Assembly: GCA_963772165.1 (NCBI GenBank)
Contig: CAVYWA010000005.1
Span: 620,001-684,000 of the forward strand
DNA: 64,000 bases
Source: JAGVPT01 sp963772165
GTDB taxonomy: Bacteria > Bacteroidota > Ignavibacteria > UBA10030 > UBA8401
Direction of reading: 5' to 3'
Positions within the stretch are counted from its first letter, which is position 1. Each line of letters begins with the position of its first letter. Position numbers and translations under genes: made by a program. The notes beneath the pieces were generated by a model, which searched no databases, was not told the DNA's origin, and saw only the letters and a list, made by a program, of their open reading frames with translations. This document shows, piece after piece, positions 7,935 through 17,386 of this stretch.

Positions 7935-10900
7935 TTAAAAAAAAGCCCTGACCTCCGCTTTTGCGGTATGAACCGGGCTATGAGACTGTTCAGACCTGCC
8001 AGTATATTGCAGCGATGATTGAAGGTTGTTGCTCAACTTGTAATCGAATGAAATTCCCCATAAAAAAGTTTTTCCCTCAAGCCTGCCTGCGGTGAGGTCA
8101 AACGGAACGATGACGCCAGCCGTGTTATTTTCAAGTGAAACCTCCTCGCGCGAAAAATCAACCCTCATCTGGCCGTTCCCTCGAAACGAAATAATAGTTC
8201 GCAGCGACTGTGCATTCAAATCCGCAAAGATTGGAGCAGGAGTGTAATCGTCTTCCGAACGGGAGACTTCAATTTTAAAGCCGACTTCGACGTTCTGTTC
8301 CGGGCGGTATGAATAATCCGAAGTGAGATCGTCAGAATTAATGACTTGCGAACGGCCGCTGGCGAGCGAGGCGGCAAGATTATCCTGCTTGTTGGCATAA
8401 TCTATTTCATTGGAGATCTCGGAAACGAGCTGCCACCGAATCCGGATCGACCGCTCACGATTGTAGCTTTGCTCATCACCGGTGCTGTATTGGCCGGCTC
8501 CATCCTGCTGGAGAAATCTGAACCTGAATGAAAGATCGGGACGATTCTCAAAAATAAATAGGTCCTGCTGAATTAATTGGCTGCCGAGTATCGTTGTTGA
8601 CGTGTCGAGGAAATGACTGAGGTGCAGAAGATAGATTTGACTCGTCTGCGGGTCGGAGCTTTTTTCTTCAATCTTGACATAGCTTTCTGTCGACAGCGCG
8701 GAGAGTGTTTTTTCAAACCACCCCGAAGGTGACGGCATAAATTTGTCCGGCGTGAGGAGCAAGCGTGCCGAGGTTTTTACATTGATCACCGGAATCAGTT
8801 GATCGGTTGGGACCGTGATGACTGTGTAATTACCGTCATAGCGGCTTAGCTGGAAATCTTTTTCATCGGTAACATCGACATTTCCAGTGCCTGTCCAGAT
8901 ATACTGCCCTTGTCCCGGTTGAACCTGAACGAAAACGCGCTGAAGCTCTGCCGACCGTTCTGTCGATGCCTCATAGTACACGTCAGCATCAACCCCGCGG
9001 TGAAATGGAGTGTACCTCGTTTCGGAACGGACAAGCGTTGTTTGGATGTCGGGGTCCGAAAGCCTGAATTGATCGTGAAACGTTTTATCCATGAGAATAA
9101 CGTTTAAGGAGGATGAAACGTTTTGAATCTCGGGCAACGCCCATCCGTATGTTTGAGTGATCGACCGCGATTGGGGCTGCAGCTTTCCTTCATACGCCGC
9201 ATCGTCGTCGCGAAGTTCAAGTTCGGTAGAAAGGTTCATTCCATAAATACCTTTGAGTGATAATTTTGGCGCGAGCGTTGTAAAACTAAAACTTGCATTA
9301 TCGAGAGAATCCATAGTAGGAGTTTCGATGGAGCGGTCTTCATGTTCAAAACGAAAGCTCGGTAGGAATTTCTTAAAAGTGTAGGCGATTGATCCTTCCT
9401 GCCTCACCCAATCGTTTTCTTCGCTCGAAATCCCCTGTGAGCTTTTAATTTGATCGATGGTGTAATCAATTTTCGGCAATGAGTCGTCGGCAAGACGAAT
9501 GAAACCCGCCTTGCGATTTGCTGTAAACTGGTTTCCCATGTCGTTTGATCCAACCGATCCTCCGAGCGAAAGGTTTTTGAGAGGATTGTACGTGATCCCC
9601 GCTTCCCGAATTTCTTGTGAAGAGGGTTGTATGGTGACGGTGCTGTCAAGAGCCCACTTCCTTGCAAATTCCACGTCATCGATGCGGTCGAGGGGTGAAA
9701 AATTTTTATTGGTATACCGGTCGGATAAGGAGAGATTAAAAGAACCGATATTCGCGCCGGCAATCTTAACGTTGGATGGAGAAAAATCCGCTGAAAACTT
9801 TGTTGCATCGCCGGTGACTTCATCATTTGTTGCAAACCTATTGGGGTTGAGGTTACTTGCAGCAAATTCGCCGTCCACCGTAAAGCTTTTTGCAATGCGG
9901 ATCGACGTATTGATGTCTGCTATTTGTTGAAGCTGGGGTGCCGGTAAAATAATGATGGGCAGATAATCGCCATTATGCGGTCCGGCATATCGGTACTGTC
10001 CCAGCAATACATGAGTATAATCTCCTGCTCCCGAGCCAACGAAGGAAAACGTTACATTGAACTGAGCCTGGTATGTTCCGGGCGCAAACTCATAAATTCT
10101 TGTCGTTACCCCTTGAACAAGAGTGTCGATTGCGGCATATTCCCCTTTTCCGATATTCAACGAATCAACTCCGACCGAATCTACGCCTGTCAGTGTGGCT
10201 AGTTTGCTCCCGCTTTGTGCAAGTACCGTCTTGTCGCTGTCGCTCAGCGAAATGCCAATAGGTGCGTTCGGATCATCCCCTTCCTGCGCATACAAGACGG
10301 AAAATTTCATGGCGTCGGAAAAGGTTTTAGCATCTGCTTCTACTGCAAAGAAATTCCTCGTGTATGATTGATCGCTATACTGAAAATCCACGACGATACG
10401 TGAGACGCTGGTTATTAACCTCTTAGAAGAAAAGGTAATTTGGCTGCTTGAATAATCAATTGCATAGTCATTAGCTTCTCCTCGCACCATGAGTATTCCG
10501 TCGATATAAACTTTCTCAGTTCCAGCGATGACAACGATATTGTTCTCGTTGTTCTTGCCATAAAGCTGGTAAGGCCCCTGGACACCGTCAAGTCCTGGAA
10601 ATTGATTCGTGTTAAACTTGCCCCGCGAGGTTGCCCCGGTTACAGTCACTGATCCGGAAAGTCCGCCGGATGAAAAGTTAGCAGTGCCCTCTGCTCCCTG
10701 AAGTTTTCGACTCAATTTTCCAAACTCTCCATCCGACAAATCAAAATAGAAATCTCCCAGTGTTGCAGCATAATTGTCACTTTTGATTTGCACGAACACG
10801 TTGTCGAGTTCCTGAATGGTCTGCGTATTCCCTTCCGGTTGAAGAGGCGTGTTTTCATCAGTCAGAGCGGCCTGGATTTCAACATCTGATGATAATTTAC

Positions 10901-11453
10901 CGGAAAACTGCAGGCGGAAACCCGAATTAAGTGTTAAATCTCTGTTAGTTCCGACTGTAAATCCGCGAAAGATACTTCCGCTTTTTTGAAGTTCATTCCC
11001 GAAAATGTTGTCGAAAGGACCCGATGTGGAAGTTGTATTTACAATTGTGGTTGTACGGTTTGTAATTGAGTCATGGTGAATCGTATAGCTTTTATGCCGA
11101 TAAAATGTTTGAAATGAAAATGGCAAGAAATTGTAAAATATAGTAATTCTGTAATTATGTAATTTAAAATCTATTATTTGATGGAGCGTAACATGCACTT
11201 TGCCTGTGGAGTATTCGATCGAATAGTCAACGAGCCTTGTGAGTTTCAGAGAGTCCAGATAAACAGTCTCAGAATTAGGGATAATAATATCGTGCGGGAG
11301 TTGAAACGAGGTATCGGGCCGGGTTATTCGAAGCTGATCAAAAGCGGGAGCAATCGGATTAAAAGTTTGTGCCTTTGCTGCTCCCGACCAGATTGAAAGA
11401 AGAAAAAAGGCCAAAGCAAAGAACAAATAATGTATTTCGGAAGTCAGTCTCAA
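7935..11453 (-). CDS. Large secreted outer-membrane beta-barrel protein, function unknown
   Basis: 1172 residues with a hydrophobic signal segment (LFFALAFFLLSIW, cleavage likely after AAKA-Q) and a long series of alternating-hydrophobic strands ending in aromatic FF, as in outer-membrane barrels. The N-terminal third has a conserved-looking patch (FRGFTVGTNRDLTLNSGF, then QPEGNTQTIQELDNVFVQI and LGDFYFDL) that I recall from large surface proteins of Bacteroidota and relatives, perhaps related to SprA; I cannot confirm the family. The apparent start is TTG without a Shine-Dalgarno. One base fewer in the CCC/TTT at 11452-11457 would join an ATG at 11475, giving MKSITVPLRLTSEIHYLFF and a better signal peptide. 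No role is assigned. Confidence 0.7.
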   Translation of the reverse strand: MRLTSEIHYLFFALAFFLLSIWSGAAKAQTFNPIAPAFDQLRITRPDTSFQLPHDIIIPNSETVYLDSLKLTRLVDYSIEYSTGKVHVTLHQIIDFKLHNYRITIFYNFLPFSFQTFYRHKSYTIHHDSITNRTTTIVNTTSTSGPFDNIFGNELQKSGSIFRGFTVGTNRDLTLNSGFRLQFSGKLSSDVEIQAALTDENTPLQPEGNTQTIQELDNVFVQIKSDNYAATLGDFYFDLSDGEFGKLSRKLQGAEGTANFSSGGLSGSVTVTGATSRGKFNTNQFPGLDGVQGPYQLYGKNNENNIVVIAGTEKVYIDGILMVRGEANDYAIDYSSSQITFSSKRLITSVSRIVVDFQYSDQSYTRNFFAVEADAKTFSDAMKFSVLYAQEGDDPNAPIGISLSDSDKTVLAQSGSKLATLTGVDSVGVDSLNIGKGEYAAIDTLVQGVTTRIYEFAPGTYQAQFNVTFSFVGSGAGDYTHVLLGQYRYAGPHNGDYLPIIILPAPQLQQIADINTSIRIAKSFTVDGEFAASNLNPNRFATNDEVTGDATKFSADFSPSNVKIAGANIGSFNLSLSDRYTNKNFSPLDRIDDVEFARKWALDSTVTIQPSSQEIREAGITYNPLKNLSLGGSVGSNDMGNQFTANRKAGFIRLADDSLPKIDYTIDQIKSSQGISSEENDWVRQEGSIAYTFKKFLPSFRFEHEDRSIETPTMDSLDNASFSFTTLAPKLSLKGIYGMNLSTELELRDDDAAYEGKLQPQSRSITQTYGWALPEIQNVSSSLNVILMDKTFHDQFRLSDPDIQTTLVRSETRYTPFHRGVDADVYYEASTERSAELQRVFVQVQPGQGQYIWTGTGNVDVTDEKDFQLSRYDGNYTVITVPTDQLIPVINVKTSARLLLTPDKFMPSPSGWFEKTLSALSTESYVKIEEKSSDPQTSQIYLLHLSHFLDTSTTILGSQLIQQDLFIFENRPDLSFRFRFLQQDGAGQYSTGDEQSYNRERSIRIRWQLVSEISNEIDYANKQDNLAASLASGRSQVINSDDLTSDYSYRPEQNVEVGFKIEVSRSEDDYTPAPIFADLNAQSLRTIISFRGNGQMRVDFSREEVSLENNTAGVIVPFDLTAGRLEGKTFLWGISFDYKLSNNLQSSLQYTGRSEQSHSPVHTAKAEVRAFF

Positions 11454-11576
11454 AGGGAACAGTGATAGATTTCATAGACCTACATCGTAGAAATTTGATG
11501 CTTGACCTCCGTATGTATCACCGTGTTTCTTTTCAACGACAAAAAGACCACCACGATATTGTTTGATGGCATTTTG

Positions 11577-11662
11577 TACCAAAGGAGGGACTCGAACCCT
11601 CACCTGGGTTAAGCCAGACTGGATTTTGAGTCCAGCGCGTCTACCACTTCCGCCACTTTGGC
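11577..11662 (-). tRNA. tRNA-Leu, anticodon CAA
   Basis: 86-nt tRNA. Acceptor strands GCCAAAG and CTTTGGT pair with one G-U. The anticodon arm is CTGGA-CTCAAAA-TCCAG with CAA at 34-36. A long variable arm (a class II tRNA, as expected for leucine) and a T arm with GGTTCGAGTCC follow. The 3' CCA is not encoded: the discriminator A is followed by CAA. It has its own promoter 13 bases upstream. Confidence 0.96.
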
Positions 11663-11674
11663 ATTTCTTTTCAT

Positions 11675-11703
11675 AATATAGCAAACTTCGCTTAGCAAGG
11701 CAA
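11675..11703 (-). promoter_or_regulatory. Promoter of tRNA-Leu
   Basis: TTGCCT (11698-11703), 17-base spacer, TATATT (11675-11680) on the minus strand. The predicted start is 5-7 bases before the mature tRNA 5' end at 11662, an ideal position. Confidence 0.75.
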
Positions 11704-11827
11704 GAATATTTCGCCTTTCCACCAGATTTATTTAGCACACTGCGTCAGCAAGTGAATATTTTTTGGATCTCTTAAGTGGAAATTATACAGCTCATATTAA
11801 TATTTGTTCCGGCTCTTTTTCTTATAT

Positions 11828-11869
11828 GGTCAGCCCTTATTCAGGGCCGACCGGTAATTCTTTTACCGG
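11828..11869. other. Two overlapping hairpins downstream of the glycosylasparaginase gene
   Basis: Stem GGTC-A-GCCCT / AGGGC-C-GACC (11828-11852) shares two bases with a second stem CCGGTAA / TTACCGG (11851-11869). Neither is followed by a clear T-tract on either strand, so a classic terminator is not supported. They occupy the otherwise featureless 244 bases between the tRNA and the end of the asparaginase gene, and may act as a 3' stabiliser. Confidence 0.4.
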
Positions 11870-11906
11870 GCACAATAATGAGAACATAATCGGCAAAGGG
11901 GTTCGC

Positions 11907-12989
11907 TTATTTACCGTTTTTTGTTGGCCTTTCATAAAGGTACGACAACGCCAATAATTTGCTACCGCTTCCATCGTTTACAGCGTACTTTCCGTTGCTC
12001 CAAATCGACGCTCCGCCGTGTTCTCCCTTTTTGTTGATTGCGTAAAACTTCACGTCAAATTTTGGCTTTCCATCTAAATCCAGCAAACGTTCCTCCTTTG
12101 TGTGCTGTACTATTCTTTTGCACGCCAGTAAGCAAGCTTCTGTTGGAGATTCTCCCTGTTTCATGTATTCGACAATCATAACACTGCTGCAGTTTAGAAG
12201 ATTGGCTTCGCCTCGTCCAGTTGACCCCGCTGCACCGATTTCATTGTCGACGAACAGGCCGGCTCCTATGATTGGAGAGTCGCCAACCCTTCCGGGAATT
12301 TTATAAGACAATCCACTTGTCGTTGTAACACCTGATAGATTCCCTTCTAAGTCTAGCCCTAAACAATTGATTGTGCCATAGGTCTGAAGTGCTTTCTTGA
12401 CACCCTCACCGATATCTCTGTCCTCAAGTGTGTGTGGCGGCAAATAAGCGTCTTCATTACTCAAAGTTTCCTTCCACCGAACCCACTCTTCCCTCGACTG
12501 GTCAGTGAGAAGATTTTCTTCTTTGAACCCATGCATCTTAGCAAACTTCAAAGCGCCTTCGCCTACAAGGAGCACATGGTCCGTTCGGTCCATGACCACC
12601 TTTGCGACGCTGGATGGGTTTTTGATATTCTTCAGTGCCGCCACTGCTCCTGCACGATGGGATGGGCCGTGCATCACTGAGGCGTCGAGTTCCACTTCTC
12701 CGTCTGCGTTGGGAAGTCCTCCCAGCCCAACCGACATATCGTTCGGGTCGTCTTCGACAATATTGACGGCGGCAATTACTGCGTCTAATGCATCGCTCCC
12801 TCCGTCGATGAGCTGGCGCGCCTTTTCAATGGCCTTGACTCCGTTTGCACTCGAAATCACTAAGCCCTTCTCGGCTCTTAAGGATCCCTGGCTGGCTGCC
12901 GAAAAAGCTTTCCTGGGCAGCAGCGCAGACCCAATACCGAAGAAAGCAGTGGTTTTTATAAAGTCCCTGCGGGAATTTTTAGCATCCAT
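11907..12989 (-). CDS. N4-(beta-N-acetylglucosaminyl)-L-asparaginase (glycosylasparaginase)
   Basis: Ntn-hydrolase that cleaves the GlcNAc-Asn bond of glycoasparagines, made as a precursor that cuts itself. 360 residues from the ATG at 12989 (AAGGAG six bases upstream; an ATG at 12995 abuts the motif and is rejected). It begins with a twin-arginine-type signal (SRRDFIKTTAFFGIG), so export of the folded enzyme by Tat is expected. The autocleavage site is YG-TINC with Thr206 as nucleophile, followed by the family motif GRVGDSPIIGAGLFVD and the GSTGRGE substrate loop. It is 18 bases after glcF; a functional link between the two is not obvious. Confidence 0.92.
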   Translation of the reverse strand: MDAKNSRRDFIKTTAFFGIGSALLPRKAFSAASQGSLRAEKGLVISSANGVKAIEKARQLIDGGSDALDAVIAAVNIVEDDPNDMSVGLGGLPNADGEVELDASVMHGPSHRAGAVAALKNIKNPSSVAKVVMDRTDHVLLVGEGALKFAKMHGFKEENLLTDQSREEWVRWKETLSNEDAYLPPHTLEDRDIGEGVKKALQTYGTINCLGLDLEGNLSGVTTTSGLSYKIPGRVGDSPIIGAGLFVDNEIGAAGSTGRGEANLLNCSSVMIVEYMKQGESPTEACLLACKRIVQHTKEERLLDLDGKPKFDVKFYAINKKGEHGGASIWSNGKYAVNDGSGSKLLALSYLYERPTKNGK

Positions 12990-13007
12990 TGTCATCTCCT
13001 TCTTACT

Positions 13008-14344
13008 TTATTGCTTGTAAGCCCTGTTCAAGAGGGTTGCTAGATGGATCACTTCTCCACCGATTTTATGAATTTTAAGTCCATAATTTATTTGCGACAG
13101 ACATCCTGGATTGTTGGCAACGACAATAGCGGCCTTAGTCGTTTCAATATTTTGCATTTTGCGCTTTAGCAATTTCATCGAATCATCATGGCGAACAACA
13201 TTATAAATCCCGGCGCTGCCGCAACACCATGCAGCCTCTGGAAGGTCGACAAAATCAATTCCCGGAAGTGAACTCAGTATTGCCCGAGGTTCTGAAGTGA
13301 TATGTTGAGCATGGATTAGATGGCACGCATCGTGATAAGCAACCCGCACGTTCATCGGTCGGGAGGGTTTCTGAAAATCAATGGACAGCAGGAACTCGGT
13401 CAAATCCTTGACTTTGGCGGAAAGTGTCTTCGCTTGTTCAGCATAGCGGTCGTCATCTGCAAGATAGTGCGCATATTCTTTCATAAACGCGCCGCATCCG
13501 GCGGAGTTCATGACTATTGCTTCGAACTCGTAGCGTGAAAAAATATCAATATTATGGCGTGCCAGTTTTCTTGCCGTATCAAGATCTCCGTTGTGGGCCT
13601 GCAAAGACCCGCAGCATTCCTGCAGCTTTGGGACAATAACTTCGCAGCCGTTGTGCAGGAGGACTTCTACGGTATCGTTGTTAACATCGGCAAATGCGAC
13701 GTTCATAATGCAACCCGAAAGGAATGCAACGCGGTGTTTTACCTCTCCCGCCGGTTTGATGGTTTCGGGAAATGTTTCGTCGAAAAATTTTTTATCGATG
13801 CGGGGAGAAAGATGTTGAAGCTTGGCCATTTTCGGCATGAAGAAATTGAGGATACCTGTCTTTGCCAGGAAGGTCTCCATTCCGGATTGTTGATAGAATC
13901 GAAGAACTCGTGCCAGAAATTTTCAGCATCTTGTTTCGATGCCAATACATGTTCAAAGAAAATTATTTTTAGCGATTCTCTCCAGCCCGCGAGGTTCTTC
14001 CCTGTGCGTAAATCTGACTCCGCGCAGCTTCAACCAGTGATCCGTATTTGACGCCTGCAGGACACGCCGTTTCGCAAGCCTGGCAGTCGAGGCAGAAATT
14101 CATTTCGTCAATGAAACCGTCTGTCATCTGCCATGTCGCCGTCGGCAACAGCTTTCATCAATCGAATCCGGCCGCGCGGAGAAGACTTTTCGAGACCGGT
14201 CAGCGCGAAGGTTGGGCAGGTCGGCAGGCATAATCCGCAGTGCATGCAATTTGTAATAACGTCATCGCTGGGAATATCAACACCGTAAAATCCGGACTTG
14301 GTGTTTACCGCCGATGCATTCTTATTACTTGTGGCTGTCAGCAT
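13008..14344 (-). CDS. glcF: Glycolate-oxidase-type iron-sulfur subunit, interrupted by three frame changes
   Basis: Electron-transfer subunit partner of GlcD in oxidation of glycolate, lactate or a similar 2-hydroxy acid. The N-terminus (start 14344) has the two 4Fe-4S motifs CMHCGLCLPTCP and CLDCQACETACP. The C-terminal part (13880-13008) has two CCG-type domains (QECCGSLQAHNG, AAWCCGSAGIYN). The reading frame changes at the AAA at 14114-14116, the CCC at 13986-13988 and the T run at 13920-13923. Correcting +1, -1 and -1 yields one continuous protein of about 445 residues, the family's size. The middle then reads RVLRFYQQSGMETFL. Either sequence errors or an early pseudogene; the other indels in this window favour errors. 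Confidence 0.8.
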
Positions 14345-14359
14345 GTTTTTTGCCGCGGT

Positions 14360-15818
14360 TCAGGTCCACGCACCCAGTTCTTCAAATTTCCTGATTTGAT
14401 CTTTCGTTCGGGGCAGGTTCCCTTCACACTTGGGTGTGATCGAAAAAATCTTTCCAGGGTTTAACACGCCTTGCGGATCAATTGATGATTTTATCGACTT
14501 CATCATTTCAACGGCCGCTATACCGGCGGCAGCGGGAAGAAATTTTCTCTTTGATAGACCCGTGCCGTGCTCGCCGGTAATTGTCCCTCCCATGTTGATC
14601 GATTCGTAGAAGATTGCTTCGAACGCCGATTCTGCCCGCTGAATTTCATCTTTATCTCGTTCATCGGTAAGGCATGTCGGATGAAGATTTCCATCGCCCG
14701 CATGGCCGAAAATTCCGAACATCACATCATAGCTCTTTGCAATGGAGTCAATTCGTTCGAGCATCGAAGCAATTTTGCTTCGCGGCACGGTAACATCTTC
14801 TAAGATTGTTGTCGGTTTCACGCGTGCCAGCGCTGAAAATGCAGATCGACGGGCGGTCTTTAAGCGAATCGCCTCTGCTTCAGTGTGTGCGACGTTGATT
14901 TCAATGCATTGGTGGCGCTTACATAGCTCAGCCACTCTCGCCGTATCTTCTTCTACAACGGCAGAGCGGCCGTCGACTTCGATGAGCAGCAAAGATTCAA
15001 TGGACGTTGGCAAACCAAGATGTGCATATTCTTCGACGCATCGAATCGTCGTTCGGTCTAAGAATTCGACCGTGGCAGGAATGATGTGTGCAGCAATGAT
15101 TGCAGAGACAGCCTCTGCGGCATCATTTCGTTTCTGAAAGTAGGCCAGCATTGTTTTGCTGGTCTCCGGCTTAGGAATGAGCTTCAACAATATTTTTGTA
15201 AAGATACCAAGAGTCCCTTCAGAGCCGACGAAAAAGTCTTTGAGATTGTAGCCCGCAACGTCTTTGACCACTTTTCCCCCAGAAAAAATTATTTCACCGC
15301 TTGGAAGAACGGTCTCAAGCCCCAGAACATAATTTTTCGTTACCCCGTATTTCAGTCCGCGCAAACCGCCGGCATTTTCCGCGACGTTTCCGCCGATCGT
15401 GCAGATATTCATGCTTCCCGGGTCCGGCGGATAGAATAAACCTAATTTTTCGACCGCGGCATGGATATCAGCGGTGATAACGCCCGGTTCGACGAGCACA
15501 GTGAGATTCTCCGCGTCCACTTCCAGAATCTTATTCCAATGAGACATGAGCATGACAATTGAATTTTCCACGGGGATTGATCCCCCGCTTAGCCCCGAAC
15601 CTGATCCGCGAGGAACTACTGCAAAATGTTCTTCGTTTGCCAGCGTGAGAATGCTTGAGATTTGTTCTTTTGTTTGCGGGAGAACAATTGCTTCGGGAAG
15701 GAATTGCAATAACGGTGTGCCGTCATACGAATACGATATCCTGTCTTCCTGGGAATGGAGGATAGTTATTTTTTCCGACAATCTGAGATATTTTTTTGAG
15801 AATAGCCGGATTGATCAT
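14360..15818 (-). CDS. glcD: FAD-binding glycolate/lactate oxidase subunit GlcD-type (frameshift near N-terminus)
   Basis: FAD-linked 2-hydroxy-acid dehydrogenase of the VAO/PCMH fold. Motifs are VVPRGSGSGLSGGSIP (FAD pyrophosphate binding), GGNVAENAGGLRGLKYG, and C-terminal GIFGHAGDGNLHP and GGTITGEHGTG. The uninterrupted frame begins only at a TTG at 15781. An ATG at 15818 encodes the typical family start MINPAILKKISQIVGK, which joins this frame if one base is removed from the six-T run at 15769-15774; the protein is then 485 residues. glcF follows after 15 bases. A strong divergent promoter lies upstream (15893-15921). Confidence 0.88.
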
Positions 15819-15848
15819 TGAAGTAGCGTTATCATCGAAGAGAAGGCG

Positions 15849-15877
15849 TTGAACATCGGATGGGGAATCAGTATATT
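15849..15877 (+). promoter_or_regulatory. Promoter of the tyrosine phenol-lyase gene
   Basis: TTGAAC (15849-15854), 17-base spacer, TATATT (15872-15877) on the plus strand. Transcription would begin near 15884, leaving a leader of about 60 bases that runs through the glcD promoter. Confidence 0.6.
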
Positions 15878-15892
15878 AATAGCGTTTAGGTT

Positions 15893-15921
15893 ATGATAGC
15901 AAAATCACTTTCGAAAGTCAA
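15893..15921 (-). promoter_or_regulatory. Promoter of glcD-glcF
   Basis: TTGACT (15916-15921), 17-base spacer, TATCAT (15893-15898) on the minus strand. Transcription would begin near 15886 and run through the phenol-lyase promoter. The position supports the glcD start at 15818 rather than 15781. Confidence 0.65.
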
Positions 15922-15942
15922 CGAACTGAATTTGGAGCACAT

Positions 15943-17328
15943 ATGGGAAAATTAGAACGTCGATCGTGGGCGGAGCCCTTTAAAATCAAAGTCGTCGAGC
16001 CGTTAAAAATGACAACCCGCGAAGAACGGCTTACAGCAATTCGTGAAGCTGGCTATAATACGTTTCTTCTTAAATCGGAAGATGTGTACATCGATCTGCT
16101 GACTGACAGCGGAACGAATGCGATGAGCGACTACCAATGGGCTGGCATGATGCTGGGAGACGAGGCGTATGCCGGTAGCAAAAATTATTATCACCTCGAA
16201 GAAAATGTCCAGAAGTATTACGGCTACAAGTACCTCGTGCCGACCCATCAAGGACGCGGGGCCGAACATATCATTTCAAAATTGCTTATCAAGCCGGGGG
16301 ATTTCGTTCCGGGCAACATGTATTTTACGACAACGCGTCTTCACCAGGAATTAGCGGGCGCGACATTCATCGACGTTATCATCGATGAGGCGCACGAATC
16401 GCAAAATACACATCCTTTCAAAGGAAATATCGACCTGCAAAAACTTGAAGACGTGATCAAAAAAGTCGGAGAGAAAAAGATTTCGTATGTCACTGTTGCG
16501 GCGACAGTGAATATGGCCGGGGGCCAGCCGATATCCATGGACAATTTACGTCAAATCCGCGCATTGACGGCTAAGCATAACATTAAGGTTATTCTTGATG
16601 CAACGCGGGCCGTTGAAAACGCATATTTCATCAAGGTGCGCGAGAAAGGATATGAAAAGAAATCGATCGCAGAAATTTTGAAAGAAATGTGCTCCTACAG
16701 CGACGGCGCTACCATGAGCGGTAAAAAAGATTTGCTCGTCAACATCGGCGGATTCCTTGCTCTCAACGATTACACCGTCTTCGAAGAAGCGCGCAATATG
16801 GTCGTGGTGTACGAAGGGCTCCACACATACGGCGGAATGGCAGGACGCGATATGGAAGCGATGGCTCGGGGAATCGAGGAGGCTGTTCAAGAGGCGCACA
16901 TTAAAGCACGGATCGGCCAGATCGAATATGTCGGCGAAAAACTTCAAAGCATTGGAATTCCAATCGTTCTCCCGGTTGGAGGCCATGCAATCTTCCTCGA
17001 TGCGAAAAGATTTCTCCCCCATATTCCACAGATTGAATTTCCCGCGCAGACTCTTGCCGCTGAATTGTACATGGACTCCGGTATTCGTTCAATGGAGCGG
17101 GGTATCGTTTCAGCTGGGCGGAAGAAAGAGACCGGCGAGAATTACTACCCCAAGCTTGAATTAGTGCGTCTCACATTCCCGCGACGCGTATACACGCAAG
17201 CGCATTGCGACGTGACGGCCGAATCAGTGGAATCGGTATTCGAGCAGCGTGACAAGATCAAAGGGATGAAAATGGTCTATGAACCGAAGTACTTGCGATT
17301 TTTCCAGGCAAGGTTTGAAAGGTTGTAG
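15943..17328 (+). CDS. tpl: Tyrosine phenol-lyase (PLP beta-eliminating lyase)
   Basis: Splits L-tyrosine into phenol, pyruvate and ammonia using pyridoxal phosphate; the fold is shared with tryptophanase. 461 residues, ATG with GGAG seven bases upstream. It aligns without gaps to the Citrobacter enzyme as I remember it, offset by five residues. Lys262 in SGKKD is the PLP lysine. Phenol-lyase-specific residues are kept: Met384 and Arg386 (RSMERGI) and Phe453 (LRFFQARF). At these sites tryptophanase has a different, non-Arg sequence and a histidine (LRHF). Hence tyrosine phenol-lyase rather than tryptophanase. It is one of only two plus-strand genes and is followed by a terminator. Confidence 0.9.
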   Translation: MGKLERRSWAEPFKIKVVEPLKMTTREERLTAIREAGYNTFLLKSEDVYIDLLTDSGTNAMSDYQWAGMMLGDEAYAGSKNYYHLEENVQKYYGYKYLVPTHQGRGAEHIISKLLIKPGDFVPGNMYFTTTRLHQELAGATFIDVIIDEAHESQNTHPFKGNIDLQKLEDVIKKVGEKKISYVTVAATVNMAGGQPISMDNLRQIRALTAKHNIKVILDATRAVENAYFIKVREKGYEKKSIAEILKEMCSYSDGATMSGKKDLLVNIGGFLALNDYTVFEEARNMVVVYEGLHTYGGMAGRDMEAMARGIEEAVQEAHIKARIGQIEYVGEKLQSIGIPIVLPVGGHAIFLDAKRFLPHIPQIEFPAQTLAAELYMDSGIRSMERGIVSAGRKKETGENYYPKLELVRLTFPRRVYTQAHCDVTAESVESVFEQRDKIKGMKMVYEPKYLRFFQARFERL

Positions 17329-17338
17329 CCATAGCGAG

Positions 17339-17382
17339 CACGTAGTTCGGTCTCGGGGAAGATTGAACTACGTGTATTTTTC
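17339..17382 (+). terminator. Terminator after tyrosine phenol-lyase
   Basis: Ten-base-pair stem CACGTAGTTC / GAACTACGTG (17339-17348 and 17365-17374), 16-base loop, then TATTTTTC. It also separates this gene from the convergent end of the moeZ-like gene at 17387. Confidence 0.85.
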
Positions 17383-17386
17383 TTGA

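Noticed and set aside
11472..11738. Minus-strand frame running through tRNA-Leu into a protein-like tail (YRGGLFVVEKKHGDTYGG)
   Set aside because: The frame passes through the tRNA and has no start codon after it; the tail alone is too short to support a gene, although it looks oddly protein-like.
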